A stretch of 64,000 bases of DNA from Gambelia wislizenii (GCA_030847615.1 JAUMIR010000002.1:119978309-120042308); one strand, 5' to 3'; positions 1 to 11,225 are shown, counted from the first letter of the stretch. The notes: a model not told the origin generated them from the sequence alone. Numbers and translations are program-made.

Positions 1-629
1 CAAAGGAATATTTGCCTAAACAACTTGAGATCTCCTGGGATACAAATATGCCCCACTTTTGTTCAACTTTCTGCTAACAAATAGGAAACAGAGGATGGAT
101 AGAATATTTGTGTTTGGACATGACCAGTTCAGAAGAACTTCATTTACAGGTAGCAAAGCCTATTAAAGACTCATCTATCTTGCTAGAGGAAAGAAGTGAA
201 CATTGATGGTCCCGGGAAGAAGCTGGTGTAACAGGTACTGCAAGTTCATGGCAAGTACACTTTGAAAGTGACACCACAGGAGAACATATGGTCTGGTTTG
301 TGACTTGCATCAGCCCTAGCCATCCTAGCCAAAAGAAGAATAACAATAGGAGCTGCAGTCCAATAACATCTGGAAGCCCACACATTCCTTATCCCTGGTC
401 TTCATATTACTTGCTTTGGTAACTTAGCCTGCAACCCTAGTTTTCAACAAGAAGTGATAACTATGCCCTTGTTTTGCTCTCTCAGCCACTTGTGCTGAAA
501 AGGACTAACCTCTTCTTGAGTGCACAAGAGAAAGTGGCTGCAAGGTGGCCTTGACTTCATAAGCTTGACTATTGCCTTTGTCTCGCTTGCCTCTTGAAGA
601 CTAGCTGAGCTGAAGGGACAGGTGGCAGT
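1..629. other. No identifiable feature
   Basis: Mixed-composition sequence. I see no repeat family, splice-flanked open frame or RNA gene. Short open frames on the minus strand (such as 140-385) have no recognisable domain and look like chance. Confidence 0.4.
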
Positions 630-1577
630 GGGCTTGTCTACACTGGGGATAAAAATCCAGCTAAAATTCAGACTACTTTGGCCTGAAGCGGTGGCACATG
701 AAATTTGGACTATTCTGGCCTGGATTTAAGCTCCACCCCTTAATTGCATTTGGATTTTTATCTCCAGTGAAGCTGAGGGTCCAGTACCACTGCTATCCAA
801 CCACCTCTCTGGCACTGCTGGCATGGGACAGAGGAGTGGCAGGGCTCTGTCTTTCCAGTGAATAGTTGCCTGCTCTGAGGTCAGAACAACCAGCCAACCC
901 CACCAATCACAAGGCTGGCTGCCTGTTCTGACATTAGAGAGAGCGACTAGCACTGGGGCTCAGCTTTTCTGTAGCATAATCACTCTCTCTGAGCAATGTG
1001 AAAGCAGAGCTCCAGTGCTAGTTGCTCTTTCTGAAGTCAGAACAGGCAGCTAGCTTCACAATGGCAGGGCTGGCCAGCCATTCTAACTTTAGAGAAAGTG
1101 ACCAGCACTGGGATCTGCTTTCACAGAGCTCAGAGTGGGCAACTAACCATCAGAAAAGTTGCCTGATTGACCCCCTCACCATTGATCTCATGACTGGCTG
1201 CCTCATTCTGACCTCAGAGCAAGCAAGTGCATTCTAGTGGGGCTATGCCAGAGGTGCTTGGTCAGGAAGGCAGCAGTGGTGGACCTGGGGAGAAGCAGAT
1301 ATTTATTTTTCATGGCTGGGCTTGGCTGGGGAGCAGGTGCGGCCTTGGATCACTACTGTTAAACACTTCCAGCAACTACCACTAATTATCTAACAAAATT
1401 GGCAGTGCTTGCCATCCAAAAATCTGATACCACCCTGATCCAGATCCACAAGTACAAAAGCCTGGTAAAGACTGATTTTTTTCCTGGACACCAAGAGAAA
1501 AAGAGGTGAGTTTTTAAAAAATTAAAGGCTAAAGAAGTATTAAAGGCTAAAGAAGTGTTTTTGGTGTGAAAGGGGCC
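630..1577. mobile_element. MITE-like element, GGGCTTGTCTACAC terminus
   Basis: The left end reads GGGCTTGTCTACACTGGGGA, a terminus that recurs with variation at 5,461, 17,111, 20,281, 28,130 and 49,349. The right end (GGTGTGAAAGGGGCC) is a weak inverted match. The interior (about 800-1,240) holds imperfect repeats built around TCAGAACAGGCAGCTAGC and AGTGCTAGTTGCTCTTTCTG, alternating in direct and inverted order. Closely related internal repeats occur in the element at 22,289-23,146. Non-autonomous: no transposase frame. The hAT-like assignment is inferred from the termini only; no clean target duplication was found. Confidence 0.5.
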
Positions 1578-2635
1578 TTACGTCGTTTGCCCCTATAGCA
1601 CCAGATTTAAGGTAGGTATGGAATTTTTTCTTCATATAGTCATGCCTTGACTATTTTTTTTAAAGGAAAAGGGGTAAGAGGGGAAGGGAAGGGAAGGATG
1701 GCAACTGGGAGGCTCCAACATACCCATTCTGGCCATAAGGCTGACCTTAGCCTGGAGTGGGTTGGGTTGTGGGGCCTTGGACCTCAGGCTAAAGGTGTAG
1801 CCTTTGCTAGATCACTGAATAAACTGTTCCAGCCATCTGCTTACTTTCTTCTGTACTGGCATGGACTGCAAAATTAAGTCAACTCCAACAATTAAAGTAT
1901 TCTGTCTTAATGAAAAGCATGGTCCTGGTTAATTGAGTCAAACCCTCCCCCCCACCTTTTTGGCTCTGTGCTATAACTGCCTCAACATGGCTCATTTCTC
2001 TTGTTCTAACTGGGGCTTCATATTTTGATAGTATTTAGCCCACTAATTGCTCACCCAGCCAATCACAGTCCACTGACCTATGGCTTTATCTTCTTCTTTT
2101 CCCTTCCCAGTCCTCTTTTCTCCCCTTTTCACCATGTTTTCCACAATTTAATATGTGATTCATTGCCAATTCACCCTTTAGCCCAGCCAACACCACTGAG
2201 TGCCTGGTCAAAATAGTTGCTGAGCAGCTGCTGGCTGGGAAGGCAAGACATGTAGGAGGCTCAGCACCCTGACTGATGCTTGGAAGGGTGCTACCTGCTG
2301 CTAACCTTATTGGAAAACGTTAGAAGAGCTGCAGATCTGATCACACACTGTCATGTTTTCTCCTTTTTTTCACCAGTTAAGGTCCACCGGACAGAGAAAT
2401 ATATGTTGGAGAGCAGTAGGTAAATATATGTTGCTGCAAATGACATATAGATGGGTATGAGGGATGCAAAGCATGTGGGGTTTTTTGAGGCAATATCTTA
2501 CAGATGTTAGAAGCAGAAGTGTTCCTATAGTGGGGTGGGTATTATGCAGGCCTTGTTTGCTGGTTAGGGCTACAGGGACTTGCATCAATATTTGGAAGGC
2601 TGCATGATCCTCTACCCCTTTCTATCCTATACTGC
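1578..2635. other. No identifiable feature
   Basis: Unclassified sequence with a purine-rich patch (1,660-1,700) and a pyrimidine-rich patch (2,090-2,140). No coding or RNA signal that I can support. Confidence 0.35.
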
Positions 2636-2768
2636 ACGGGTGGGGAAACTTCAGTCCTCCAGCTGTTCTGGACTTCAACTCCTAGAAGCCCTTGTCATAA
2701 CAGTCAATGTTAAGAAACTGGGAATTCTAGTCCAGAACATTTGGGGTGTGTGTGCAACAATTCTCCAT
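2636..2768. mobile_element. Short palindromic MITE (ACTTCAACTCC type)
   Basis: Two arms face each other: GTTCTGGACTTCAACTCC (from about 2,664) and its inverted partner GGGAATTCTAGTCCAGAAC (from about 2,720), separated by a short degenerate centre. This layout is typical of abundant reptilian foldback-type MITEs that share an ACAACTCCCAGAA-like arm. No coding capacity. A one-armed relative is at 62,895-62,972. Confidence 0.55.
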
Positions 2769-3734
2769 CTGTCTTATCAATTTTCAGCCCAAGTAAATGC
2801 ACATGTTGAGGGATTTTTTTAAAGCTACATCAGTTGTAGAAATAAATTATATGCAATGAGAAAACCACAATCTGATGCCATGGAATGGGCACTAGCATCA
2901 GGCACGTATGCCACAATATATTAGTGAATTTTTAAATGTTGCGTACAGCTACTCCTGTGAAATTAACACCATGGTCCTGCTGCCAATGTGTTTTATGATT
3001 TCATCCAGACCACAGGCAGATGAAGGCAGGGAACAAGGTTTGTTATATTGATGTGTAAAGCTTAATGTTTGCCTGTAGCAATACATAAATACAGTAGAAC
3101 AGCAGTAACCACATACTTCACACAGAGAGAACACACAATTACTCCCATATTACAAAGGCTTTCTGGTATGGAACAAATTCCCCATACAAAGTGCAATGTG
3201 TCATGGTGCTTGGCTACCCCAACACATTTGACAAATCAGTTAACATTCATAATACATATTTTAATGCTCTGCAAAGCAGTACAATATATACCTCCCAGGT
3301 GAATAACTCCTGCTATTGATTTTTCTTTTTGCAGAGTTTTACTACACATCTTACAGGCAGCTGTTAAACTAATCTATATTCCCATTTATATGTTAACTCC
3401 CAAAGAGATATAATTCAAAATGTCTGGCATGGTTAAAGCCACAAGGAAGGGATCCAGACTGCCTTATTATCCTTTGCACAATCAGCCCTTGCCAGGTCTT
3501 GCTAACTGGAAACATAGAATTTAAAAAGCAAAAGCAGCAGCAAACAGATAGAGCTATTTCTTCCTTCTATAGCTGTGTCAGGATGTCTGAAAGAAACCAG
3601 TACACTAATAATATGGAGGCATAAACTTTGCATTGTGTTACCTTATCAATATAGAGAACCACTGAGCACACCAGGGTAGCACGAAACAGAGTTTATTTAA
3701 CAATTCACAGGCATCAAAAAGGATGTCCTTCTTT
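2769..3734. other. No identifiable feature
   Basis: AT-rich unclassified sequence. Overlapping short open frames on both strands (2,949-3,302) show no domain or splice context. Confidence 0.35.
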
Positions 3735-4025
3735 CAGTCCCTCCAGGAGCATTTGGTAGTGACTCAGGAGAGGGCTTTCTTGATGGCTGCTCTCAGACTT
3801 TGGAACCCCCTACTTAGGGATGCTAGGATGGCTCCCTCCTCGCTGTGGAATGAGCAGCAGGTTTTAGTGCTGTTTCACTGATTTTTATCTATTGCATTTT
3901 AGTAACACCTTTTTGTATGTTTTTATCTGTATTTGTATACGCTTCTACCTATATTTCTTTTAAGCCTTTTTTTAAGGTGGAATATAAGTGGTGGTGGTGG
4001 TGATGATGATGATGATAGCAAAGCC
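3735..4025 (+). mobile_element. L2-type LINE, 3' end
   Basis: The segment starts with the C-terminal ORF remnant typical of L2-group LINEs (GGCTGCTCTCAGACTTTGGA followed by the AACCCCCTACT motif, i.e. the region encoding ...LWNxLP). It then runs through a T-rich 3' untranslated region to AAGGTGGAATATAAGTGG and a GGT/GAT microsatellite tail (3,990-4,016). Strongly 5' truncated and non-functional. The same 3' architecture recurs at 8,130 and 47,640. Confidence 0.6.
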
Positions 4026-4137
4026 AGTATGTAGCTATCACTTGGACCTTATGTTCCAGGGAATTTTAAGTTATGAGAGAAGTTTAATCAAGTTTCATGC
4101 AGTCATCTAAAAGTCAGGGAATTGCTGCTACCCTATA

Positions 4138-4860
4138 TATAATAATATAATAACAATATTTATTTCTAACCCACCTCTCCCCATGGATCGAGGCAGGGAA
4201 CAACACATCCACACAAAACAATTAATATAAATTAAAATACATCTTGGTTAAAAATACATAAATACATCAAAACACACAATGTCAGTTTAAAAGAACAAAT
4301 AAAACCAGTACATATTAAAACGGTTTAAAAATAGTACATATTAAAACAGTTAGAAGGAGCCCTGGTGGCGCAGCGGTTAAATGCCAGTACTGCAAGCCAC
4401 CACGTTGCAAGTTCGATTCCAGCGGACTCCAAGGTTCACTCAGCCTTCCATCCTTTCGTAGGTCGGTAAAATGAGTACCCGGCTTGTGGGGGCAATTAGC
4501 TAAACACACATTGGAAACTGCTTAATGCAGTGTAGATGTGTAAACTGTGATTGCTTAAAACGATTTGTAAGCTGCTCTGATAGCCTTGTGGCGGAAGAGC
4601 GGGGTATAAATAAATAAATAAGTTTAAAATTCACAGTTTAAAAGTCATCTGGATAAGCCTGCTGAAAGAGATTTGCCTTTAATGCTCTTTTAAATTCAGA
4701 CAGTACATGCAACTGTTGAATCACTTCTGGCAGGCTATTCCAGTGTCTAGGGGTGGCTGAATAAAAAGTCCTCTGGATTTTAAATTCAGATCAATAGGAT
4801 GCCTGATTACACAAGTATAATCTGGACCAGATGGTCTGTCCATAATCTAATGGAGATCAT
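4138..4860 (-). mobile_element. L2-type LINE 3' region, split by a SINE
   Basis: The complement of an L2-like 3' end: TTTATTTCTAACCCACCTCTCC (reverse of the GG(N)GGGxxATAAA tail) followed by AT-rich 3' UTR, interrupted at 4,354-4,621 by a SINE. It resumes with the segment containing GGCAGGCTATTCCAGTGTCT, which is the reverse of the region just after the LINE stop codon. The same motif recurs around 20,900 and 53,020. No intact frame. Confidence 0.55.
4354..4621 (+). mobile_element. tRNA-derived SINE
   Basis: The head resembles a tRNA gene with an RNA polymerase III internal promoter: A box TGGCGCAGCGG (about 4,365) and B box GTTCGATTCC (4,411-4,420). The body contains GTCGGTAAAATGAGTACCCG, then TGTAAGCTGCTCTGATAGCC and a GGGTATAAATAAATAAATAA tail. 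The tail resembles the L2-type LINE 3' ends in this window, so an L2-group LINE is the likely mobilising partner (inference). It lies inside an L2-like 3' region. Not a functional tRNA: there is no acceptor-stem pairing or anticodon arm of normal form. Confidence 0.75.
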
Positions 4861-5460
4861 AACTCAAAGAACTTCTGCCAGACAAGATTCTGGGCCACTT
4901 TGTTTTAACTCCCCCCATCCCCACTTTAAACAAAACCTGGAATAATTTCCCAGAATCCAGAAGTGCAACCTGTGAGGGTCCTGGAATTGGGAGATGGATT
5001 GGGTTCTTCCCCTGGACCCTCTGGGACTGCCCACTCCTGTTTCACACCAGTTATTGTCAGCCTCTATATCTACTCCCAACAGCAATTAGAATGTTCCAAA
5101 TACTGGAACACTCTACATGGACAACCAGTATAGTGAGGGTAAAACCTGTATGATACACTCTCACTAGGGCTGCCTAGTGAAATAAGGGACAGGGTCCTAT
5201 ATCTTTAATGGTTGTGCAGAATAGTGAATTTCAGCAGGTGCTGCTTACATGACAACCAGACTCTACTGAAATTCTCTCTCCTACACAACTATTAAAAGTA
5301 CAGAAGTCCTGTTCCTTATTATACCTGGCAACCCTCACTCTTATAGGTGACCCATATTGGCCTAAGCACATAGGAAAACTGCAGCCCTTCCAGAATTCAT
5401 CACAATATATTTTATCTACTTTGCTCCCCTACAGAAGTCACACACCTTATTAACTATGGG
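4861..5460. other. No identifiable feature
   Basis: Unclassified; may include the distal, more diverged part of the preceding L2-like copy. No coding signal. Confidence 0.35.
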
Positions 5461-5990
5461 CTCATCTACACCAGCACCTAAATCCAGGGCCAGTCCAGAG
5501 CATTACGCTCCGGAGCTGCCCCAGATCAACACGGTGCCAGCTACATGTACCGGTGTGGATCCATTCTGAATCCATGCCATAGTCCAGACAGGATGGGCCA
5601 ACACTGCATCGACCCCACTGGCCCATCCCACTCAGTGCTGCCACCACTACTGCCTTGCTGATAGCCAATCAGCTCTCCGCAGAGCCTGGCTATTGCCACC
5701 TCACTGCTGGTGAGGTCACAACAGGGTACAGCGACCCCCTCCTTGTTGATCACATGGCACAGTGCCCTGGTGTGACCTCACCAGCAGTGATAGCAATGGC
5801 TAGGCTCTGCATGGCTGGTGAGTAAGGCTGCGGTGGTGGTGGCACTGAGGGTGATAGACCAGCTGGGCTAATGTGGTGAGTGTGTAGACATGTGGACACC
5901 TGGGTTGCTCTGGATCAAGCCCGAAATATGTCCAAAACACCAGGTCCACTCTGGAGTTTCCTACAAGCTCCGGAGTAAGTTGCAGTTTCT
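5461..5990. mobile_element. MITE-like element with internal palindrome
   Basis: The left terminus GGGCTCATCTACACCAGCAC matches the GGGCTNRTCTAYAC terminus family. The interior holds a long inverted repeat (arms 5,680-5,724 and 5,767-5,809) containing CCTCACTGCTGGTGAGGTCA and its reverse. A GTGTAGACATG motif lies at about 5,880. The right end is not clearly defined; I end the element after the TCCGGAG motifs near 5,970. No transposase. Confidence 0.45.
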
Positions 5991-7240
5991 GTTAAACCAG
6001 ATTAATGGCTAAAAGGAGTGGATTTGCTGCATGCATCATGTGGACAAATCACACTGGATCCAGGGTGAGTATGCGTAGAGAAGCCCTCCATGTGTATCCC
6101 ACCATTCCACCAACAAGCACAGAGTCCCACTTTTACCTCAACACTAGTCTGTGTAATAGGTGAGACTGAGGGATTGTGATCTGTCCAAGACCAACCAATG
6201 AGCCTCAAACTTGAGCATGGATTTAACAGACAAAACCAATACTCTAGCCACTGTGCCTCTCTCACTGTTGAGTCATGACTGGTTTATAGCATTCAGTTTT
6301 GGGGGGCATAAGGTGAATCAGTAAATGCCCTACAAAAATGCTTTAGCAACAAAAATGAGATTTTGGGTAGTGGAAGGAGGGAGACACATCCATAACAAAG
6401 TGGTTGAAAATAGCAACTAGAGCAAGCCATACAAAAATGAATAAGCCAGCCTTTCTCCAGTGAAACATGCATCAAGAATGATCATTTTCTGGCTTGGCCT
6501 ACTGGGAAAGAGCAGCTTGCAACTAGGGATGCATGTGGTAGGAAGCCTGCAGGGCTCAGAATGAGAGCTCTGTGTTAATAGATCAGAAGCAGCCTTGAAA
6601 GGGCTATTTTTATCTCTGCCATAGTGTCCAGGAAGATAGGGCTTGACATTTAGTTGCCTTTTGATGTTTCACCACTTAAAACCCTTTCCCTTTTCTGCTA
6701 AGTTGAAAGCTATTTTTCCTGTAACTCCCTGTTCTGTAAGTCTTATTATTTTAGGATGTACCAAATCTGTCAGCTATATGAGAACTCCCTGCCCGCCCCC
6801 CTTCAGTTTAAAGGTGTTCCTCATTCTCTTGGTGCCAGCTGAAAATAGTTTTGAGTAATTTCTGAGGAAAGTCCAGGTTTATGGGCACTAGTCTCATTAA
6901 TCATTAGTCTAATTTTGGTGTCACCCTTTTTCTTCCTGGTAGGGCACTGGCATGGGGAATATTTAACTGTCCTTGGGAGAAAGAGCCCCAAAGATGGCCC
7001 TGGGATAGCTGAGGCTATCATTCTGCACCACAAACTGAAGTCTGAAAGCTTCTGGCAGTGGCTGAGAAGTACACTGGGGGAAAGGGGCTCCATCTGTTTG
7101 CCTGGAAGGAAGGCAGGTCAGCAAGGCTCCCACATTGGTGGTCTCTCTTCAGAATCTCTTCATTTCCCAGTCAAAGAATGAGGACAGGATCTCCTCTGCA
7201 GTAACACATTATTTAACTTCTTGACTGATCATCAGTCACA
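5991..7240. other. Unclassified, short open frames only
   Basis: No known repeat recognised. At 6,915-7,181 both strands carry frames of about 90 codons; the plus frame follows a pyrimidine tract ending TTCTTCCTGGTAG, but no good donor site follows and no domain is recognisable. I do not call a gene. Confidence 0.3.
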
Positions 7241-7955
7241 GAGGGATAGTTCAATCAATCAAGAAGCTGCAGCCAATATCAAACTACAGGAAAAGATTCC
7301 ACCTAAACATTAGGAAGAACTTCCTTACAGTAAGAGATGTTCGGAAGTGAAATGCACTGCCTTGGAGTGTGGTGGAGTCTCCTTCTTTGGAGGTTTTTAA
7401 ACAGAGGCTGGATAGCCATCTGTCAAGAATGATTTGATGGTGTATTCCTGCATGGTAGGGGGTTGGACAGGATAGCCCTTGTGGTATAAAGAAGTTTGGA
7501 AAATGGCAATAAATGATAAGTTAACATGTAGAATTAAAGTAAGAAGAGGAAGTTGGAAAGGAAGTGATTTTGATAAAATTTGGAAAGTATTTGTTAAAAA
7601 AGTATTACAGACAAAAGATGGGAGGTTACCTCCACAAGAAGAAATGAGATTCTGGAAAGATTAGGTAAGGGATAATGGCTCCGGTGAAGGGGAGCACTGA
7701 GGTGGGAGGGGGGGGGTAGGGGAATTAATATTCTTGAAAATAATCATAGTAAAGAATTTATGTTAACTTTTGAAATTAGTTAATAGAAAAACTGTGATGT
7801 TTATGGTAATATTATATGTTTTACTAAATAAGTATTGATTGGATATTATAATGTATGATTATAAAATTAATAAAATTAAAAAAAAATAAAAAATCCTGCA
7901 TGGCAGGGGGTTGGACTGGATGGCCCTTGAGGTCTCTTCCAACTCTATGATTCTA
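7241..7955 (+). mobile_element. CR1 LINE 3' end, interrupted by L1
   Basis: Classic CR1 3' terminal sequence: AGATTCCACCTAAACATTAG, GAACTTCCTTACAGTAAGAG, GGAGTGTGGTGGAGTCTCCT, then GGGTTGGACAGGATAGCCCTT. It is interrupted at 7,481-7,893 and resumes with GGTCTCTTCCAACTCTATGA TTCTAT, the CR1 ATTCTATG-type terminus. Only the 3' end is present, as expected for 5'-truncated CR1 copies. Confidence 0.85.
7481..7893 (+). mobile_element. L1-type 3' fragment inside CR1
   Basis: The inserted segment begins with a short ORF2-C-terminus-like frame (7,479-7,664, lysine- and tryptophan-rich, ending EEMRFWKD) and ends in an A-rich tail (7,865-7,893). It is flanked by a 35-bp target duplication, 7,446-7,480 and 7,894-7,928, identical at 32 of 35 positions. 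The duplication plus poly(A) tail shows target-primed reverse transcription. Assignment to L1 rests on the poly(A) tail and the weak ORF2-like frame. Confidence 0.6.
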
Positions 7956-8490
7956 TCTCAATGTCATATGCCTTTCCTTGCCTTCTTGAAGTCTTAAAAG
8001 GGCCCAGGCTGTTTGAAGGACTGTCTCCCTCTGTATAAGCCTGGCAGAGCTCCACAATCTTTGCGGGATGCCCTTCCCTCTGTGCCACTACTGTCTTAGG
8101 CTTGTTTCTTGTTTAATGGGAACAAAGGTGAGGGCCTTCTTGGTGGCTGCTCCCTATGGAGGTTAGGATGGTCCTTGCTCTCCTTTTAATAGCAAGTGAA
8201 AACTTCCCTATTCTGTCAGAATTTTAGGACCTGAATGTTATGGGGTTTAATGGTGTGCTGTTTTGTAGTTGTTTTTATATTCTGTTTTTAATCAATTTTA
8301 AATTGTTTCATTTTATTTTTTTAAATACTATATATTCTCTCTGTGTGTATGTGTTAACTGAAGTTTTGTACATTTTTAATCTGTACTGGTTTTAATAATT
8401 TGTAAGCTGCCACGAGTTCCATTATTGGGGGGGGGGAACAGGACATAAATGAAGAAAATAATAATAAAATAAAAATAATAAAAATCTGAG
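7956..8490 (+). mobile_element. L2-type LINE, 3' end
   Basis: Contains GAGGGCCTTCTTGGTGGCTG CTCCC (the degenerate end of the L2 ORF), an AT-rich 3' UTR, TTTGTAAGCTGCCACGAG, and a GACATAAATGAAGAAAATAATAATAAAA tail. The boundary with the CR1 tail upstream (7,956-8,100) is not clear. Non-functional. Confidence 0.55.
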
Positions 8491-8675
8491 GCTGAGAAGA
8501 GTTCAGAAATTGCATTGCTATCCCATGCCACATGTCAAGTCCAAGGTATTGAGAAGAAGAGTCCTAAACATACCAGGCCCATGTCTCTTATTGCTACCTG
8601 CCAACCTTACATCAGAGTTATCATTGATGTATCACTATTAGACAGCTCGTTTATAATCCCACCTCTTAAACTGAG

Positions 8676-9090
8676 TGTCAGGATTCTGGCATAGGCTTCG
8701 TATAGTTAGTTCAAATGTCCTTTTGCTGCTAGGCTGTAGTTAGCATGCCAGAGGCTTGACATGAGTAGAGGGCATGCTGGGAGATGGGTTGCCAGGTTGA
8801 AGCTACTGAGCGTGATCTACTGCTAGAGTGCTAAAAGCCGTCTGGCCAATTATGTTTTGGGAAAGTACTGAGGGAGGTTGGGGAGGATAATACTGTATGG
8901 AATGCCCTTGTTAGCCACTGCAGGTGTGTGTGTTGTAATCGAAACAGCTTTCCTATTATCTCCTATGTTCTGGCGAGAAACACCAGAACTGTCTTTGCAA
9001 TGAACCTGAATGCCTCTATTCCTGATGCAATAAACCATTTCTGATCAATGGACGTTGTCTCAGCATGTGAGCATTAGCAGAGTCATCACA
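8676..9090 (+). mobile_element. Solo LTR with 5-bp target duplication
   Basis: A 415-bp segment begins TGTCAGGATTCTGG and ends AGTCATCACA, giving the TG...CA ends of a long terminal repeat with short inverted termini (TGT/ACA). It is flanked by the direct repeat CTGAG at 8,671-8,675 and 9,091-9,095. A polyadenylation signal AATAAA lies at 9,029-9,034, about 60 bp before the 3' end, which sets plus orientation; a CCAAT-like GGCCAATTATG sits near 8,843. No internal coding region remains, so the element recombined to a solo LTR. Family (endogenous retrovirus or Gypsy-type) cannot be decided from the LTR alone. Confidence 0.75.
9029..9034 (+). promoter_or_regulatory. LTR polyadenylation signal
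   Basis: AATAAA within the solo LTR, followed by a GT-rich stretch (GGACGTTGTCTCAGCATGTG). It fits the R-U5 boundary region of an LTR. Confidence 0.55.
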
Positions 9091-9095
9091 CTGAG

Positions 9096-9626
9096 GATAT
9101 GAGCCTGGAAGACAGTAACAAGTTTTCCAGCAAGCAGCCTCCAGTCCAATGGCGCACACTGGCTCCAGAGGAAAAATGATACTACCTATTTTTTTTAATT
9201 TTTTTTAATTTTGGAACGATTCAATTATACATGCGGACAAGTGTCATCAAAGTCAGAAAATAACATTAGCAGAGGTGCAAGTGCAAATGAAGACCAAATC
9301 TGATTGCTTTGAAAAGAGAATAGACCCAATACACAAGGATAGTGTAGCACTTGTAGCTTTGTGCAGAAAGGAAGGGTAACATAGAAGGTACAAATATTTG
9401 TTTAAAAATATTTTGAAAATGTAGACCAAAAAGTTACAACAGAGTATGTAGTACTACACTTTCATCAGTTCTGAACCTAATTAACTCATCAGAAAGAGGG
9501 GTAAAGACTTCCTTAAACTGGAAAGGGAGGTATTATCTCTTCTAGTTAAGGTATATAAGTAACCACAGACATTGAAAGGTAAAGAAGTTCCTCATATCAT
9601 GAATTGCAACAACTAATTCTTCTGCA
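9096..9626. other. No identifiable feature
   Basis: AT-rich sequence with a TTTTTTTTAATTTT run near 9,190. Nothing further recognised. Confidence 0.35.
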
Positions 9627-9937
9627 GAGAACCAGCGTGCTATAGTAGCAGCACTAGGGGACTGTGGAGAGGCCGAACCACACCAGGTGACACTGTCGGG
9701 GGGAGGGGTGACACCAGCCTTAGTGATGCCACAGGTTCAGGTGTTGGACTGGAGACCAGATTTAAATCCTGATTCAGCCATGGAAAACCACTAGGTGACC
9801 TAGGGCAAGTCACACTCTCTCAGCCTCAGAGGAGGGGAAGGCAAACCCCCCCTCAACACATCTTGCCAAGAAAACCCTGTAATAGGTTTGCCTTATGGTC
9901 ACCAAAAGTCGGAAATGACTTGAAGGCACACAACAAT
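9627..9937 (+). mobile_element. Sauria-type SINE with BovB-like tail, interrupted head
   Basis: The order is a tRNA-like head, a conserved core (GTGACCTAGGGCAAGTCACA CTCTCTCAGCCTCAGAGGA), AAACCCCCCCTCAACACATC TTGCCAAGAAAACCCTGT, and a tail (AAAAGTCGGAAATGACTTGA AGGCACACAACAA) that matches the 3' end of BovB LINEs. The head normally runs continuously from the A box to GGTGTTGGAC and the B box. Here about 85 bp of unrelated GC-rich sequence (roughly 9,649-9,733) separates the A-box half from the rest. A decayed direct repeat (AATTCTTCTGC upstream, AATTCTGC downstream) may be the target duplication. Confidence 0.8.
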
Positions 9938-10849
9938 TCTGCATCTTGTGTTTCTTCATAAATCATAGTTATGACATTTCGTAAACAGCTAGTGAAAGAG
10001 ATATCAAGTTTTCCATGATATAATAATTCAGAAAGATCTTTACAATTTTGGGGCATTAAACTAAAATACTGGCATCTGTGATAACATAAAACTGCAGGGA
10101 CCCTTTGGGTCAGCAACCAACTCCTGTCCTTGTGACAAGTGGAACGTTAGGGATCTTACAACCTTTCTGTCAGATTTTTTGCCTGTTCCTTAAGTTTTCT
10201 ATGGCAAAACCACACTTGAAGAAAATGGAACACTTCTTCACACAACTCGTTAATTATGAGGCACCTCTGACCTTTCAAAAGTTCTTAGACTCGTACTTCT
10301 ATAACTTCCTGGCAGTATGCTCAGTGGTCAAGGACAATATCTGTGGGTGAGGCAGATGTTCCCCAGCCCAAACTTATGAAATTAGCTGCTAGAATAGGCA
10401 GTGGTAGCTCATAGATATAAGTGAACAGTAAAAGGAAATGTCTGTGTTCAGGAGATACTGCAGTCAGGTGATAAAACACTGGCCTCATTGATTGGCTACT
10501 GGAGACAAAATACAAAGTTATGGGGACCCTTACTACAGCAATGCAATTCTTATTTGTCTGCAAGTTAGCTTGAATGTCCTTCAGGAACAGGAATACTGTA
10601 TATCTATTCTGCTCAAACCTTGAATACCTTTAAATAAATCAAGTAGCATGAAAACAATAATTAAAATGCATGAATTAAACTGGAAAAAAGCCAGTTGATT
10701 CATTCACTTACATCAGAATTAATCAAATTTAGAGAAAGTCCATTACATTTTCTAAGAATAAGCTGAATTCACAGGAGCTCAAGAAACTGCAAATTAAAAG
10801 TGTTTTAAACTATTCATTGGTAACCAATTTAAATATGTGTCCGGGTAAA
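9938..10849. other. Unclassified, short open frames
   Basis: Frames of 80-90 codons occur on both strands (9,853-10,116 minus; 10,105-10,350 plus) without recognisable domains. I could not assign a repeat family or host gene. Confidence 0.3.
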
Positions 10850-11225
10850 CGAACAGTCAGATTTGACTCATGAACATAAAAAGCTCTATTACACAGCAGG
10901 CACTGGAGAGCATGCTGCTAACTCTTCATCACATAAACATCTCAAGAAGGATGCTGATTTTGCTGGCCATAAAATCGCTTTCAGCAGTGCTATATTTAAT
11001 TACTGCATAATCAAAAAGAAAGTCTAATTAGAGGGCAAATACAGCCTGTTATATCTTAATGATTGCATTTGTCTCCTTTATTTTAGAATTCATTCTCATC
11101 AGCTTGCTTCAGAATCAGATTTCTCCCACACAACAGGCTGCAATGCAATTATTTGAGATCATAAAAGAAAATGTAATTGCTTGTCACAAATTGAATACAT
11201 TTCTAAGAAAGTGACGTGATATTTA
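10850..11225. other. Candidate conserved non-coding element
   Basis: Complex, AT-rich, apparently single-copy sequence with dense homeodomain- and POU-like words (TTTAATTACTGCATAATC, GTCTAATTAG, ATGCAATTATTTGAG). It contains no repeat family, simple repeat or open frame. This texture is typical of deeply conserved developmental enhancers, but conservation cannot be seen in one sequence, so the call is inference. Confidence 0.25.

Noticed and set aside
4354..4621. A/B-box sequence as a tRNA gene
   Set aside because: No cloverleaf pairing of the acceptor stem and it continues into a SINE body and tail.
6915..7181. Possible exon after the pyrimidine tract at 6,930-6,942
   Set aside because: Weak donor, open frames on both strands, no recognisable protein.
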